From NCBI GenBank assembly GCA_030681095.1, contig JAUXTZ010000099.1, forward strand, positions 1-39,218: a stretch of DNA of 39,218 bases. The letters are read 5' to 3'. This document shows positions 24,729 to 31,239 of the stretch, piece after piece; the first letter of the stretch is position 1; each line of letters starts with the position of its first letter. The position numbers were made by a program, and so were the translations under genes. This DNA is from Burkholderiales bacterium (lineage in GTDB: Bacteria > Pseudomonadota > Gammaproteobacteria > Burkholderiales > Thiobacteraceae). The notes under the pieces are model-generated. The model ran no database searches. It saw only the letters and a program-made list of their open reading frames with translations, and was not told the DNA's origin.

Positions 24729-24799
24729 TGCACCACAAGGGTACTCCGACTTTCTACGCCTGCGAGGCCACGCCTAAACGCGCGTCCTCGCAGGCGTGA
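24728..24799 (+). CDS. 23-residue bridging mini-ORF with 12-bp hairpin
   Basis: Starts in the TAATG overlap with portal and ends in the GTGA overlap with gpF, thus joining the two genes without a gap. The frame contains a perfect inverted repeat: 24756-24767 and 24786-24797, 12 bp, loop 18 bases. The right arm reaches the start codon of gpF, so the hairpin could hide or expose that start. No T-run follows, so it does not look like a terminator. The peptide is not conserved as far as I can tell. Confidence 0.45.
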   Translation: MHHKGTPTFYACEATPKRASSQA

Positions 24800-26076
24800 A
24801 AGATCGTATGCCCATCCGCTTCAAGGCGCTGCCGCCCGAGCAAGCGTTAAAGTTTTTTCGGCAGAAGGGCTTCGTGATCGGCTTCGACCATCGCGACGTG
24901 TGGCAGGCCGAGCAGCAAGCAGCCTTCACCGTGGCCAAGGCCATGCAGCTCGATCTGTTGCAAGATATCCGCGCCCAGGTGGATAGCGCGCTCGCTAATG
25001 GCACCACCTTGCAGCAGTTCAGCAAGGCGCTCAAGCCGAACCTGGTTGCGCGCGGCTGGTGGGGACGGGCAACCATGACCGACCCACTCACCGGCGAAGA
25101 CAAAGACGTGCAGCTCGGCAGCACGCGCCGCTTGAAAACCATCTACGACACCAATCTGCGCACGGCCCACGCAGAGGGCCAGTGGGCGCGCATTCAGGAA
25201 TCCAAGGCCAGCTTCCCTTACCTGATGTATGACGGCAATAACTCCGAACATCCGCGCCTGCAGCACGCCGCGTGGGATGGCTTGGTGATTCCAGCCGACG
25301 ACCCGTGGTGGCAATCGCACATGCCGGTGAAAGCCTGGGGCTGCAAGTGCCGCGTGATTCAGATGGGGCAGCGGCAGATCGATCGGCAAGGGTTGAAAGT
25401 GAGCGACGCGCCGGCTGAGAGCTACCGCGATTACATCAACAAGCGCACGGGCGAGACGCAGCGCATTCCAGGCGGCGTCGATCCGGCCTTCCACTACCCG
25501 CCAGGTGGTCGCTTGGAAAATCTCGGCAGGATGCTGGCAGGCAAGGTTGAGCAAGCGCCGGTCAAGGTCGGCGCGGCGGTGTTCCGCCAGGCGGCGCAGG
25601 CGGTCATGCCCGCGCTGATGCAGGATTACACCGGGTGGGTCAACGCCATAGACGGCGGCGGCAGCAAGGGCTTGGGTGCGCGGCGTGTGATTGGCGCTTA
25701 TTCCGAGAAAGTGGTGTCGGGCCTGGCCGAATTGGGCGTTGTGTTATCGAGCGCGGCCGTGTCGGTCGAGCAGCGCGAAGTCGCGCACCTGTTCGCCGAG
25801 GAACGCAAAGGCCGCAAATCCGTGGCGCGTGCTTTCGTCTATGCCTTGCCTGAAAAGCTATTGGCGCCGGCTGCCGTGATCTACGATGCAACGCCTGGCA
25901 GCGAGGCCATCCTGTACGTTTTCAAGCGGCCAGGCGGCAAATACTATCGCGTCGCCGTGCGGCCGAATTTCAAACTCAAGGGAGAGAACTACACTAACAG
26001 CGTGCGCAGCGGGCACATTGTCGAGCGGGATAATCTGTCGGGAAAGTATTTCACGGTACTGGAAGGGGAGCTTTAA
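24796..26076 (+). CDS. Head morphogenesis protein gpF with C-terminal PBECR2-like nuclease domain
   Basis: A 426-residue protein. Residues 1-250 match the Mu F/SPP1 gp7 family: FKALPPEQALKFFRQKG, then TTLQQFSKAL, TNLRTAHAEGQWARIQ and KAWGCKCRVI, the latter a Cys-containing signature of the family. The C-terminal part (about 300-420) holds EQREVAHLFAEERKG and then the DATPGSEAILYVFKRPGGKYYRV and GENYTNSVRSGHIV blocks. This resembles the phage Barnase/EndoU/ColicinE5/RelE-like nuclease domain fused to gpF in other phages. Start is GTG 24796; ATG 24808 is an alternative. Confidence 0.85.
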   Translation: MKDRMPIRFKALPPEQALKFFRQKGFVIGFDHRDVWQAEQQAAFTVAKAMQLDLLQDIRAQVDSALANGTTLQQFSKALKPNLVARGWWGRATMTDPLTGEDKDVQLGSTRRLKTIYDTNLRTAHAEGQWARIQESKASFPYLMYDGNNSEHPRLQHAAWDGLVIPADDPWWQSHMPVKAWGCKCRVIQMGQRQIDRQGLKVSDAPAESYRDYINKRTGETQRIPGGVDPAFHYPPGGRLENLGRMLAGKVEQAPVKVGAAVFRQAAQAVMPALMQDYTGWVNAIDGGGSKGLGARRVIGAYSEKVVSGLAELGVVLSSAAVSVEQREVAHLFAEERKGRKSVARAFVYALPEKLLAPAAVIYDATPGSEAILYVFKRPGGKYYRVAVRPNFKLKGENYTNSVRSGHIVERDNLSGKYFTVLEGEL

Positions 26077-26183
26077 CCGCCGGGCGGGACGCCGTCCTGG
26101 TCGAACCAGGCGCCCCCGCATGATCCTCAGGTTTCCCCCAGGATATCTGCCGGCGCTTTTCCAGACACTCCGGCGGTCAAGGC
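26072..26183 (-). ncRNA. Structured RNA candidate between gpF and protease
   Basis: On the - strand the region folds as follows. A closing helix pairs ACCGCCGG (26177-26170) with CCGGCGGT (26083-26076). Inside it is a hairpin with ATCCT/AGGAT arms (26144-26140 and 26127-26123), a G-U, two G-C pairs and a GAAA tetraloop. A second hairpin has a 6-bp CCTGGT/ACCAGG stem stacked on GGGGCG/CGTCCC. Two pairs are G-U wobbles on this strand but A-C mismatches on the + strand, favouring - as the RNA strand. A -10-like TATACT at 26195-26190 would start an RNA near 26183. No clear terminator is seen, and the -35 is poor. Confidence 0.45.
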
Positions 26184-26357
26184 AATGCCAGTATAGCCGA
26201 TTTTTCCACAAACCAAAAAACAGGCCCTGTGGCGAATTTACCCCCCGTTTGGCGGCCCATGTAGCCACCAAGTACCGATCGGCGTTTTTAACGCGGGTCT
26301 AACGCGGTTGACGGGCCTGTTCGTCGCCGAGTAATCTCCCCATCTCTCCCCAGCCGC

Positions 26358-26402
26358 CGGTCGACCGTTTTTTTTGGGGTGGTTCCGCCTCGGTTCCACC
26401 CC
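26358..26402 (+). terminator. Possible terminator region: palindrome, T8, second hairpin
   Basis: CGGTCGACCG (26358-26367) is followed directly by eight T's, then by GGGGTGG and CCACCCC arms with a 13-base loop. The first stem is short when folded (3 bp around TCGA), so termination may be weak. Position before the next promoter fits insulation of the two late units. Confidence 0.4.
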
Positions 26403-26412
26403 CCCTCATTAG

Positions 26413-26451
26413 TAAAGCGCTTTAGCGGATAGACCCGCGAGATGGCGTTAT
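26413..26451 (+). promoter_or_regulatory. Late-promoter/activator block, copy 2 (before protease)
   Basis: Same block as at 15243: TAAA at 26413, CTTTAGCGGAT at 26420-26430, CCC at 26434-26436. Here TAAAGCGCTTTA is a perfect 12-bp palindrome. A -10-like CGTTAT lies at 26446-26451, the same distance as in copy 1, and the protease ATG follows 41 bp after the core. The -10 to ATG distance predicts almost no leader. The spacing match supports a shared activator, most likely the Mor-type protein. Confidence 0.6.
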
Positions 26452-26461
26452 CTTCGACGGC

Positions 26462-27505
26462 ATGATTCGTCGTGCCTATGCCGCTTTCACCGTAACGCTA
26501 GACCCGTCCCGCAAGGATGTTCGGCTAATCCCTGCCGGTCAGTTTCGCGCCGTCGATGGTCGTCCCAAGAATATTCCCGGTTGGAAGCTCGACGCAGCGT
26601 TGGCGGCGCGTGTCATTGCCCGCGTCGCGGATCGTGCCGATGCGCGCGTCGTCGATTACGAACACCAGACTATCTACTCGGAAAAGAACGGCCAGCCCGC
26701 ACCTGCCGCCGGCTGGTTCAAAAATCTCGAATGGCGCGAAGGCGATGGCTTGTACGCCACCGATATGGAATGGACTGAGCGCGCCGTTGGCCATATCGCG
26801 GCGAAGGAGTACCGGTACATCTCGCCGGTTTTTGCCTACGACCAGAAAACCGGCGAAGTGCTAGACATCCTCCACGCCGGCATTACCAACAACGCCGGGC
26901 TCGATGGTCTGACCGACCTCGCCACCCTCGCCGCCAAGTTTGACGCCGACCACTCCCCGGCAGATCAGGGAGACAACATACCAAAGGAGAAATCCATGTC
27001 AGTGATTTTAAGAAAGCTGCTCGGTCTGGCTGAAGACGCCGACGAGAAAGCGGTCGAAGGCGCGGTCACCGCGCTCAAGGCCAATGCGGATAAAACCGCG
27101 ACACTCGAAACCGAAGTCGCCGCGCTGAAAGCCACCGCACCCGACCCGGCCAAGTTCGTGCCCGCCGACACCGTGAAGGCCCTGCAAACCGAGGTCGCAA
27201 CCCTCACCGCGCAGATCCACGGCCGCGCAGTGGACGAGATGATCGCTGCTGGCCTGAAAGATGGGCGCATTCTGCCCGCGATGGAAAGCTGGGCGCGTGA
27301 TCTGGGCAAGAAGAGTGTCGCTGACCTCAAGAGCTATCTGGACAACGCCAGCCCGGTGGCCGCGCTACACGGCACGCAAACCGGCGGTAGGGAGCCGGGT
27401 GGCGGCAAGGATGGCGCGCTGTCCGAAGAGGAGCTGGCTGTTTGCAAGCAAATGGCCATCGATCCTGAAGCCTACAAGAAAGATAAAGCGGCAGCCGCCG
27501 CCTGA
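26462..27505 (+). CDS. Prohead protease/scaffold (Mu gpI-like)
   Basis: A 347-residue protein of the Mu I protease family. The N-terminal 170 residues form the protease (IPAGQFRAVDGRPKN, then ARVVDYEHQTIY and AAKEYRYISPVFAY). The C-terminal half is a coiled-coil scaffold. As in Mu, an in-frame start inside the gene would give a separate scaffold (gpZ). The Shine-Dalgarno of the ATG at 26462 is weak; the promoter-like block is directly upstream. Confidence 0.92.
   Translation: MIRRAYAAFTVTLDPSRKDVRLIPAGQFRAVDGRPKNIPGWKLDAALAARVIARVADRADARVVDYEHQTIYSEKNGQPAPAAGWFKNLEWREGDGLYATDMEWTERAVGHIAAKEYRYISPVFAYDQKTGEVLDILHAGITNNAGLDGLTDLATLAAKFDADHSPADQGDNIPKEKSMSVILRKLLGLAEDADEKAVEGAVTALKANADKTATLETEVAALKATAPDPAKFVPADTVKALQTEVATLTAQIHGRAVDEMIAAGLKDGRILPAMESWARDLGKKSVADLKSYLDNASPVAALHGTQTGGREPGGGKDGALSEEELAVCKQMAIDPEAYKKDKAAAAA
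26996..27505 (+). CDS. Scaffold protein (Mu gpZ-like), in-frame internal start
   Basis: AAAGGAGA at 26983-26990 precedes ATG 26996, giving a 169-residue product that is the C-terminal part of gpI. It begins MSVILRKLLGLAEDADE and continues as a coiled coil (ATLETEVAALKATAP) ending in an Ala-rich tail. This copies the I/Z organisation of Mu, in which the scaffold is made from an internal start in the protease gene. Confidence 0.8.
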   Translation: MSVILRKLLGLAEDADEKAVEGAVTALKANADKTATLETEVAALKATAPDPAKFVPADTVKALQTEVATLTAQIHGRAVDEMIAAGLKDGRILPAMESWARDLGKKSVADLKSYLDNASPVAALHGTQTGGREPGGGKDGALSEEELAVCKQMAIDPEAYKKDKAAAAA

Positions 27506-27536
27506 TCGTAACCGTCACTTCGCATAGGAGATATAA

Positions 27537-27950
27537 ATGTCCGCTCTTACCGCTGATCGCGCCACGGCTGAACGCCTGGGCGACGAATTTTCTTTCGATG
27601 TCGCTGCCTCGGTCGTGTGCCGGGCCGGCGGCATCGCCGTCCTGGATGCAACCGGCAACGTCAAGCCCGCTGTCGTCGCTACCGGCCTGGTCTGTATCGG
27701 CCGCTTCGAGGAGACCGTCGACAATAGCGCAGGCGGTGCCGCTGCCGTCAAGGCCAAGGCGAAACGCGGCGTGTTCCGCGTCGGCAACTCGGCTGCCGGC
27801 GACGCCATCACCAAGGCGGAGATCGGCGACACCTGCTACCTGGTTGATGACCAGACCGTGGCCAAGACAGACGGTACCGGTGCCCGTAGCGCCGCCGGCA
27901 AGATCGTCGACGTCGACAGCGCCGGCGTCTGGGTACGCATGGGCCTGTAG
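27537..27950 (+). CDS. Head decoration-like protein
   Basis: A 137-residue protein with AGGAG six bases before ATG 27537. It is a small beta-rich protein (VAASVVCRAGGIAVLDATGN, then FEETVDNSAGG and VKAKRGVFRVGNSAAGDAI). It sits between the scaffold and the major head gene, where Mu-like phages carry a capsid-stabilising or decoration protein, and its composition fits that. Identity with Mu gp33 is not claimed. Confidence 0.75.
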   Translation: MSALTADRATAERLGDEFSFDVAASVVCRAGGIAVLDATGNVKPAVVATGLVCIGRFEETVDNSAGGAAAVKAKAKRGVFRVGNSAAGDAITKAEIGDTCYLVDDQTVAKTDGTGARSAAGKIVDVDSAGVWVRMGL

Positions 27951-27989
27951 GCCTGAGCAAACTCATTCACAGTCCATTAGGAGACATCA

Positions 27990-29042
27990 ATGAAAATCAG
28001 TATCAAGTTTCTCTCGCTGGTTAGCTTGGCCGTCATGGCCCTGCTGGCCTTTACCGCCAATTTACCCCCTCCGGTTTTGCCGGATGGTTCCGCCATGTCG
28101 CCGTTCTTTTTCGGTGGCCTGTTGGTGAACAAGGGCACGCTCGATGCCGTTTTTAACGGGCTAAAAACCCTCTTCAACAATGCACTCAAGGCCCAGCCGG
28201 GAAGCTGGCAAGCCACAGCGATGGAGGTGCCGTCCACCGGCGCTGGCGAGGATTACGCATGGCTCTCGCGCTTCCCCAAGATGCGCAAGTGGGTCGGCGA
28301 GAAATTCGTGAAGGTGCTGGAAGCCGGCAAGTACTACAAGAAGAATGAAGACTGGGAGGCCACCATCGAGGTCGACAGAAATGACATCGAGGATGATCGC
28401 CTGGGCATCTACAACACCCAGGCGATGGGTGCGGGCGAGTCTGCGGGCGAGCTGCGCGACATCATCGTCGATGACCTGAAGAACGGCGCTTTCGTCAACA
28501 CCAGCATGGATGGCCAATATTTCTACGACACAGATCATCCGTTGAAAAGCAGCGACGGCGTCGCGTCAAGCGTCAGCAACAAACTGACGAAGGCGCTTTC
28601 CGCCGCCACCCTGGCTGCTGTGCAGGCCAGCTACGGCGCTGGACGGATAGCCATCATGGGTTTCACTGATTCAGAGGGCATGCCGCTGCGGCTGATCCCG
28701 GACACCCTGGAGGTTCCGCCCGCCCTGGAAGCTGTTGCACGCATCCTGTGCGAGGCCGACAAGCTGCAGGACAACTCGCCCAACCCCTATAAGGGTACCG
28801 CCAAGGTGCTGGTGAATCCCGCACTGACCAGCGCCACCGCATGGATGCTGCATGTGACCAGCAAGCAGAGCATCAAGCCTTTCATCATCCAGATGCGCAA
28901 GCCTCCTGTGTTCGTTTCACAGACCGACATGGCGACCGACGACGTGTTCAACAAGCGCAAGTTCAAGTACGGCGCCGAGGCGCGCGCGACTGGCGTTTAC
29001 GGCTTCTGGCAGCTCAGCGTCGGCAGCGACGGCACCACATAA
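27990..29042 (+). CDS. Major head subunit gpT with signal-like N-terminal extension
   Basis: A 350-residue major capsid protein. Residues from about 45 (LVNKGTLDAVFNGLKTLFN, then WLSRFPKMRKWVGE and DHPLKSSDGVASSVSN) match Mu gpT. The first 44 residues are not usual: a basic start and hydrophobic helix (IKFLSLVSLAVMALLAFTA), then a Pro-rich segment. TTAGGAGA lies ahead of ATG 27990, so the extension is probably translated. It could be a propeptide removed by gpI, or a signal-like segment. Shorter starts at residues near 36 or 45 lack a good Shine-Dalgarno. Confidence 0.92.
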   Translation: MKISIKFLSLVSLAVMALLAFTANLPPPVLPDGSAMSPFFFGGLLVNKGTLDAVFNGLKTLFNNALKAQPGSWQATAMEVPSTGAGEDYAWLSRFPKMRKWVGEKFVKVLEAGKYYKKNEDWEATIEVDRNDIEDDRLGIYNTQAMGAGESAGELRDIIVDDLKNGAFVNTSMDGQYFYDTDHPLKSSDGVASSVSNKLTKALSAATLAAVQASYGAGRIAIMGFTDSEGMPLRLIPDTLEVPPALEAVARILCEADKLQDNSPNPYKGTAKVLVNPALTSATAWMLHVTSKQSIKPFIIQMRKPPVFVSQTDMATDDVFNKRKFKYGAEARATGVYGFWQLSVGSDGTT

Positions 29043-29086
29043 CCCTTCGGGTTTTGATACCCAGCCCCTTCCCCGCGAGGGGGCTG
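29041..29086 (+). terminator. Two hairpins downstream of major capsid gene
   Basis: AACCC, loop TTC, GGGTT plus TT (29041-29055) starts within the stop codon and looks like a weak intrinsic terminator. It is followed by a stronger hairpin, CAGCCCC/GGGGCTG (29062-29068 and 29080-29086). They may dampen read-through so that capsid protein is made in excess of gp35 onward. A published RNA motif called Mu-gpT-DE lies downstream of gpT in Mu-like phages; whether this is that motif needs a covariance search. Confidence 0.5.
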
Positions 29087-29121
29087 TAATCAACGTCTGA
29101 TCCAATCAACAGGAGACAATC

Positions 29122-29433
29122 ATGGCCAAGTCCAGCAAGCAATCCAATAAAACCACGCCGCCCGCGCCACCGGCTGCGCCCGTCCAAGCACCACCGGCTG
29201 CGAGCAACACCCCGCCACCAGCGAAAGGCCTGGATGGTGGCGCGCCGAAGAAAGACAAGACCGTGAAGGTGCTGCGCGTGATAGCCAAGCAGCAAGGCTT
29301 CCGCCGCGCAGGACGTGAATTCGGTACTGCAGCGACAGATATCGTGCTGGCCGAATTGAGCGACGAACACATCCAGCAACTCATGAGCGAACCGATGCTG
29401 TCGTGTATTGAAGTTGAAATCGAATCTAACTAG
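29122..29433 (+). CDS. gp35-like protein (FluMu N-terminal type)
   Basis: A 103-residue protein. The N-terminal 40 residues are Pro- and Ala-rich (PAPPAAPVQAPPAA). The C-terminus (VLRVIAKQQGFRRAGREF, then LSDEHIQQLMSEPML) matches the small domain found after gpT in Mu-like phages (gp35/HI1506 type). An AGGAGA site precedes the ATG. The role is not established; a head-joining or completion role is guessed from its place. Confidence 0.75.
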   Translation: MAKSSKQSNKTTPPAPPAAPVQAPPAASNTPPPAKGLDGGAPKKDKTVKVLRVIAKQQGFRRAGREFGTAATDIVLAELSDEHIQQLMSEPMLSCIEVEIESN

Positions 29434-29449
29434 CCCCTAACTAGCTGCC

Positions 29450-29944
29450 ATGTACGCCACCGCCACCGACATTCTCGACCGCTTCGATGCCGAAGAGATC
29501 GCGCAGCGCGCCGACCGGGCCACGCCTCGGCTGGTGACTGCCGATCTCTTGAAGCTCGCTGCGGCCGCCGGTGATCTATCCGGCTACACGGTGGCGGAGC
29601 AAGCGGCGGCAGCGGCGGCACTGGTGCTGGTCAACCGGGCGCTCACCGATGCAAGCGATGCAATTGATGGTTACCTGTCCGGCCGCTATGCGGTGCCGCT
29701 GGCAACCCCACCGCAAGCCATCGGCCGCATTGCGTGCGACCTGGCGCGCTACTACTTGTTCGACGATCAAGCTACCGACACGGTGCAAAAGCGCTATGAC
29801 ACGGCGGTGCAGTTTTGCCGCGATGTGGCCGCAGGGAAAGTTTCATTGGGCGCTATTGTTGATGCGCCGCCCTCCGGCGGCACGGTGGAAATGGTGAGCG
29901 ACGGCACAGTATTCGGCCGCGCGAATTCGGGGAGCTTTATCTGA
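29450..29944 (+). CDS. gp36-like head-tail connector (DUF1320)
   Basis: A 164-residue protein of the gp36/DUF1320 family: MYATATDILDRFDAEEIAQRA at the start, ALTDASDAIDGYLSGRYAVPL in the middle and AIGRIACDLARYYLFDD near the end. It is thought to form the head-completion ring next to the portal. Stop overlaps the ATG of the next gene. Confidence 0.88.
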   Translation: MYATATDILDRFDAEEIAQRADRATPRLVTADLLKLAAAAGDLSGYTVAEQAAAAAALVLVNRALTDASDAIDGYLSGRYAVPLATPPQAIGRIACDLARYYLFDDQATDTVQKRYDTAVQFCRDVAAGKVSLGAIVDAPPSGGTVEMVSDGTVFGRANSGSFI

Positions 29945-30405
29945 TGGATGTCTGGGGCAAAGTCGATGATGCCGAGATCCTCGGCGCGCTCAAGCGCCTT
30001 ATCTCGCTTGGACGCAACCCGGAACCGGCGATGCGCGACATCGCCACCCTGGGCGAATCGAGCACCCGTCTGCGTTTTCGTACTGAGACCGGCCCGGACG
30101 GCAAGAGGTGGAAACCCAGCCTGCGCGTGCAATTGTACGGCGGCAAGACGCTTACCAAAGATGCCCATCTCTCCGGTTCAGTATCGAGCAATCACGGCCG
30201 CGATTTCGCCGAGTGGGGCGTGAACCGCGTTTATGCCGCCATTCAGCAATTCGGCGGCCGCGCCGGCCGTAAGGTCGGTAAGTTCGGCCCGCTGCGTGGC
30301 GCAATCATCCCTGCGCGCCCTTACCTCGGTGTGTCGAGCGACGATGCGCGCGACATCCTGGACATCCTGCAGCGCCGCATCGACGGAGCCGCGCATGCTG
30401 GCTGA
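29944..30405 (+). CDS. Virion morphogenesis protein (Mu gpG-like)
   Basis: A 153-residue protein matching the phage virion morphogenesis family (gpG): RFRTETGPDGKRWKPS, then LTKDAHLSGSVSSN and PLRGAIIPARPYLGVS. In Mu, gpG is encoded between F and I; here it has moved to after gp36. It probably acts as a tail-completion or joining factor. Starts in a TGATG overlap. Confidence 0.88.
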   Translation: MDVWGKVDDAEILGALKRLISLGRNPEPAMRDIATLGESSTRLRFRTETGPDGKRWKPSLRVQLYGGKTLTKDAHLSGSVSSNHGRDFAEWGVNRVYAAIQQFGGRAGRKVGKFGPLRGAIIPARPYLGVSSDDARDILDILQRRIDGAAHAG

Positions 30406-30991
30406 AGCCGAGAACGGCCTGATCGCGCTCATCAAGGCCGCGCCCGTCGGCGCCAAGTTGCGCGAGGTGGCGAGTCTGCCCGACCTGGATGGCGATAGCT
30501 TGGTGAAAAAATTTTTCAACGATGCGCCGGCCGTCTATGTCGCGCCAGGCAGTTTCCAGGTGCGCGATCGAATTGCCTATTTGAAGTTCGGTCTGGCCTG
30601 CGTTGCCCGCAACAGTCGCGGCCACGCCGCTGCGCGCATCGGCGACGGCAAGCTGATCGGCCTGTACGAAATGATGGAAGCCGTAGCCGCCGCGCTCGAT
30701 GGCGCGGTCGCCGGGGAGTGCGGCTGGTACGTCACCGGCTGCGATTTCATGTCTGACGAGGTGCTCTACAAAAACGGCGTTTACGCCGGTGTGGTACAGA
30801 TCGAGTCGCCTGGTGTCACGCTGCCGTCGTCGCTCGATCCGGCCACGCTCGGTGATTTCATCAGCTTCCGCGCCGATTACGACATCCCGCCATTCGAGAC
30901 GCCGGTCGAGCGCGACAAGTGGAGCAAAGAGCCGCCTGATTACAGCACCAGCAAGCCCGACGTCAGCGAGACGTCGACTGTTCAAACCTAG
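30395..30991 (+). CDS. gp37-like protein (DUF1834)
   Basis: A 198-residue protein starting at ATG 30395 within the end of gpG (11-bp overlap), with GGAG before it. It matches DUF1834/gp37: KAAPVGAKLREVASLPDLDG, then RIGDGKLIGLYEMMEAVAA and a late WYVTGCDFMSDEV. It is a tail-terminator or head-tail joining component by position. Confidence 0.85.
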   Translation: MLAEAENGLIALIKAAPVGAKLREVASLPDLDGDSLVKKFFNDAPAVYVAPGSFQVRDRIAYLKFGLACVARNSRGHAAARIGDGKLIGLYEMMEAVAAALDGAVAGECGWYVTGCDFMSDEVLYKNGVYAGVVQIESPGVTLPSSLDPATLGDFISFRADYDIPPFETPVERDKWSKEPPDYSTSKPDVSETSTVQT

Positions 30992-31002
30992 GAGACCGAA
31001 CA

Positions 31003-31230
31003 ATGGAAAAAGTTTTCGTAACGCCCGCCGCCGGCATGCGCGTGCGCAAGCAAGACGGCAGCATCTTGGCCGAGAGCGGCGAGCCGGTCGAGCGCAATGC
31101 GTTTTGGCTGCGCCGCCAGCGTGACGGCGACGTGATGCTCGATGCGTTGCCAGATGGAGCGCTGGCGGCATCTGTGCCCGCCGCTGACGATTCAACGGCT
31201 GCAACCGCCGCCACCAAAACCAAGAAATAA
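31003..31230 (+). CDS. gp38-like small protein (DUF2635)
   Basis: A 75-residue protein. The core VTPAAGMRVRKQDGSILAE and GEPVERNAFWLRRQRDGDV is the DUF2635/gp38 pattern. The C-terminal 20 residues are Ala-, Thr- and Lys-rich. It directly precedes the tail sheath gene, as in Mu. An AGGAG site precedes the ATG. Confidence 0.85.
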   Translation: MEKVFVTPAAGMRVRKQDGSILAESGEPVERNAFWLRRQRDGDVMLDALPDGALAASVPAADDSTAATAATKTKK

Positions 31231-31239
31231 GGAGCGATC

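Larger units (their letters stand above)
26077..26461. other. Gene-free gap between gpF and protease
   Basis: This 385-bp stretch separates two late transcription units. It contains, from left to right, the structured RNA candidate (26072-26183, - strand), a - strand TATACT box, a TTTTTTTT run at 26368-26375 next to the palindrome CGGTCGACCG (26358-26367), a hairpin GGGGTGG/CCACCCC (26376-26382 and 26396-26402) and the late-promoter block at 26413. The T-run and hairpins may serve as a terminator. A 61-residue + frame beginning at 26119 and a - strand frame cross this region but neither shows a recognised protein. Confidence 0.7.

Noticed and set aside
26130-26150. A hammerhead ribozyme core in the - strand RNA (CUGAGGA is present)
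   Set aside because: The bases of CUGAGGA pair into the tetraloop hairpin, and the second core element and stem arrangement do not fit any hammerhead type.
26119-26302. A + strand frame of 61 codons in the gpF-protease gap
   Set aside because: It has no ribosome-binding site and no recognised domain, and it overlaps the structured element. The sequence is better explained as non-coding.
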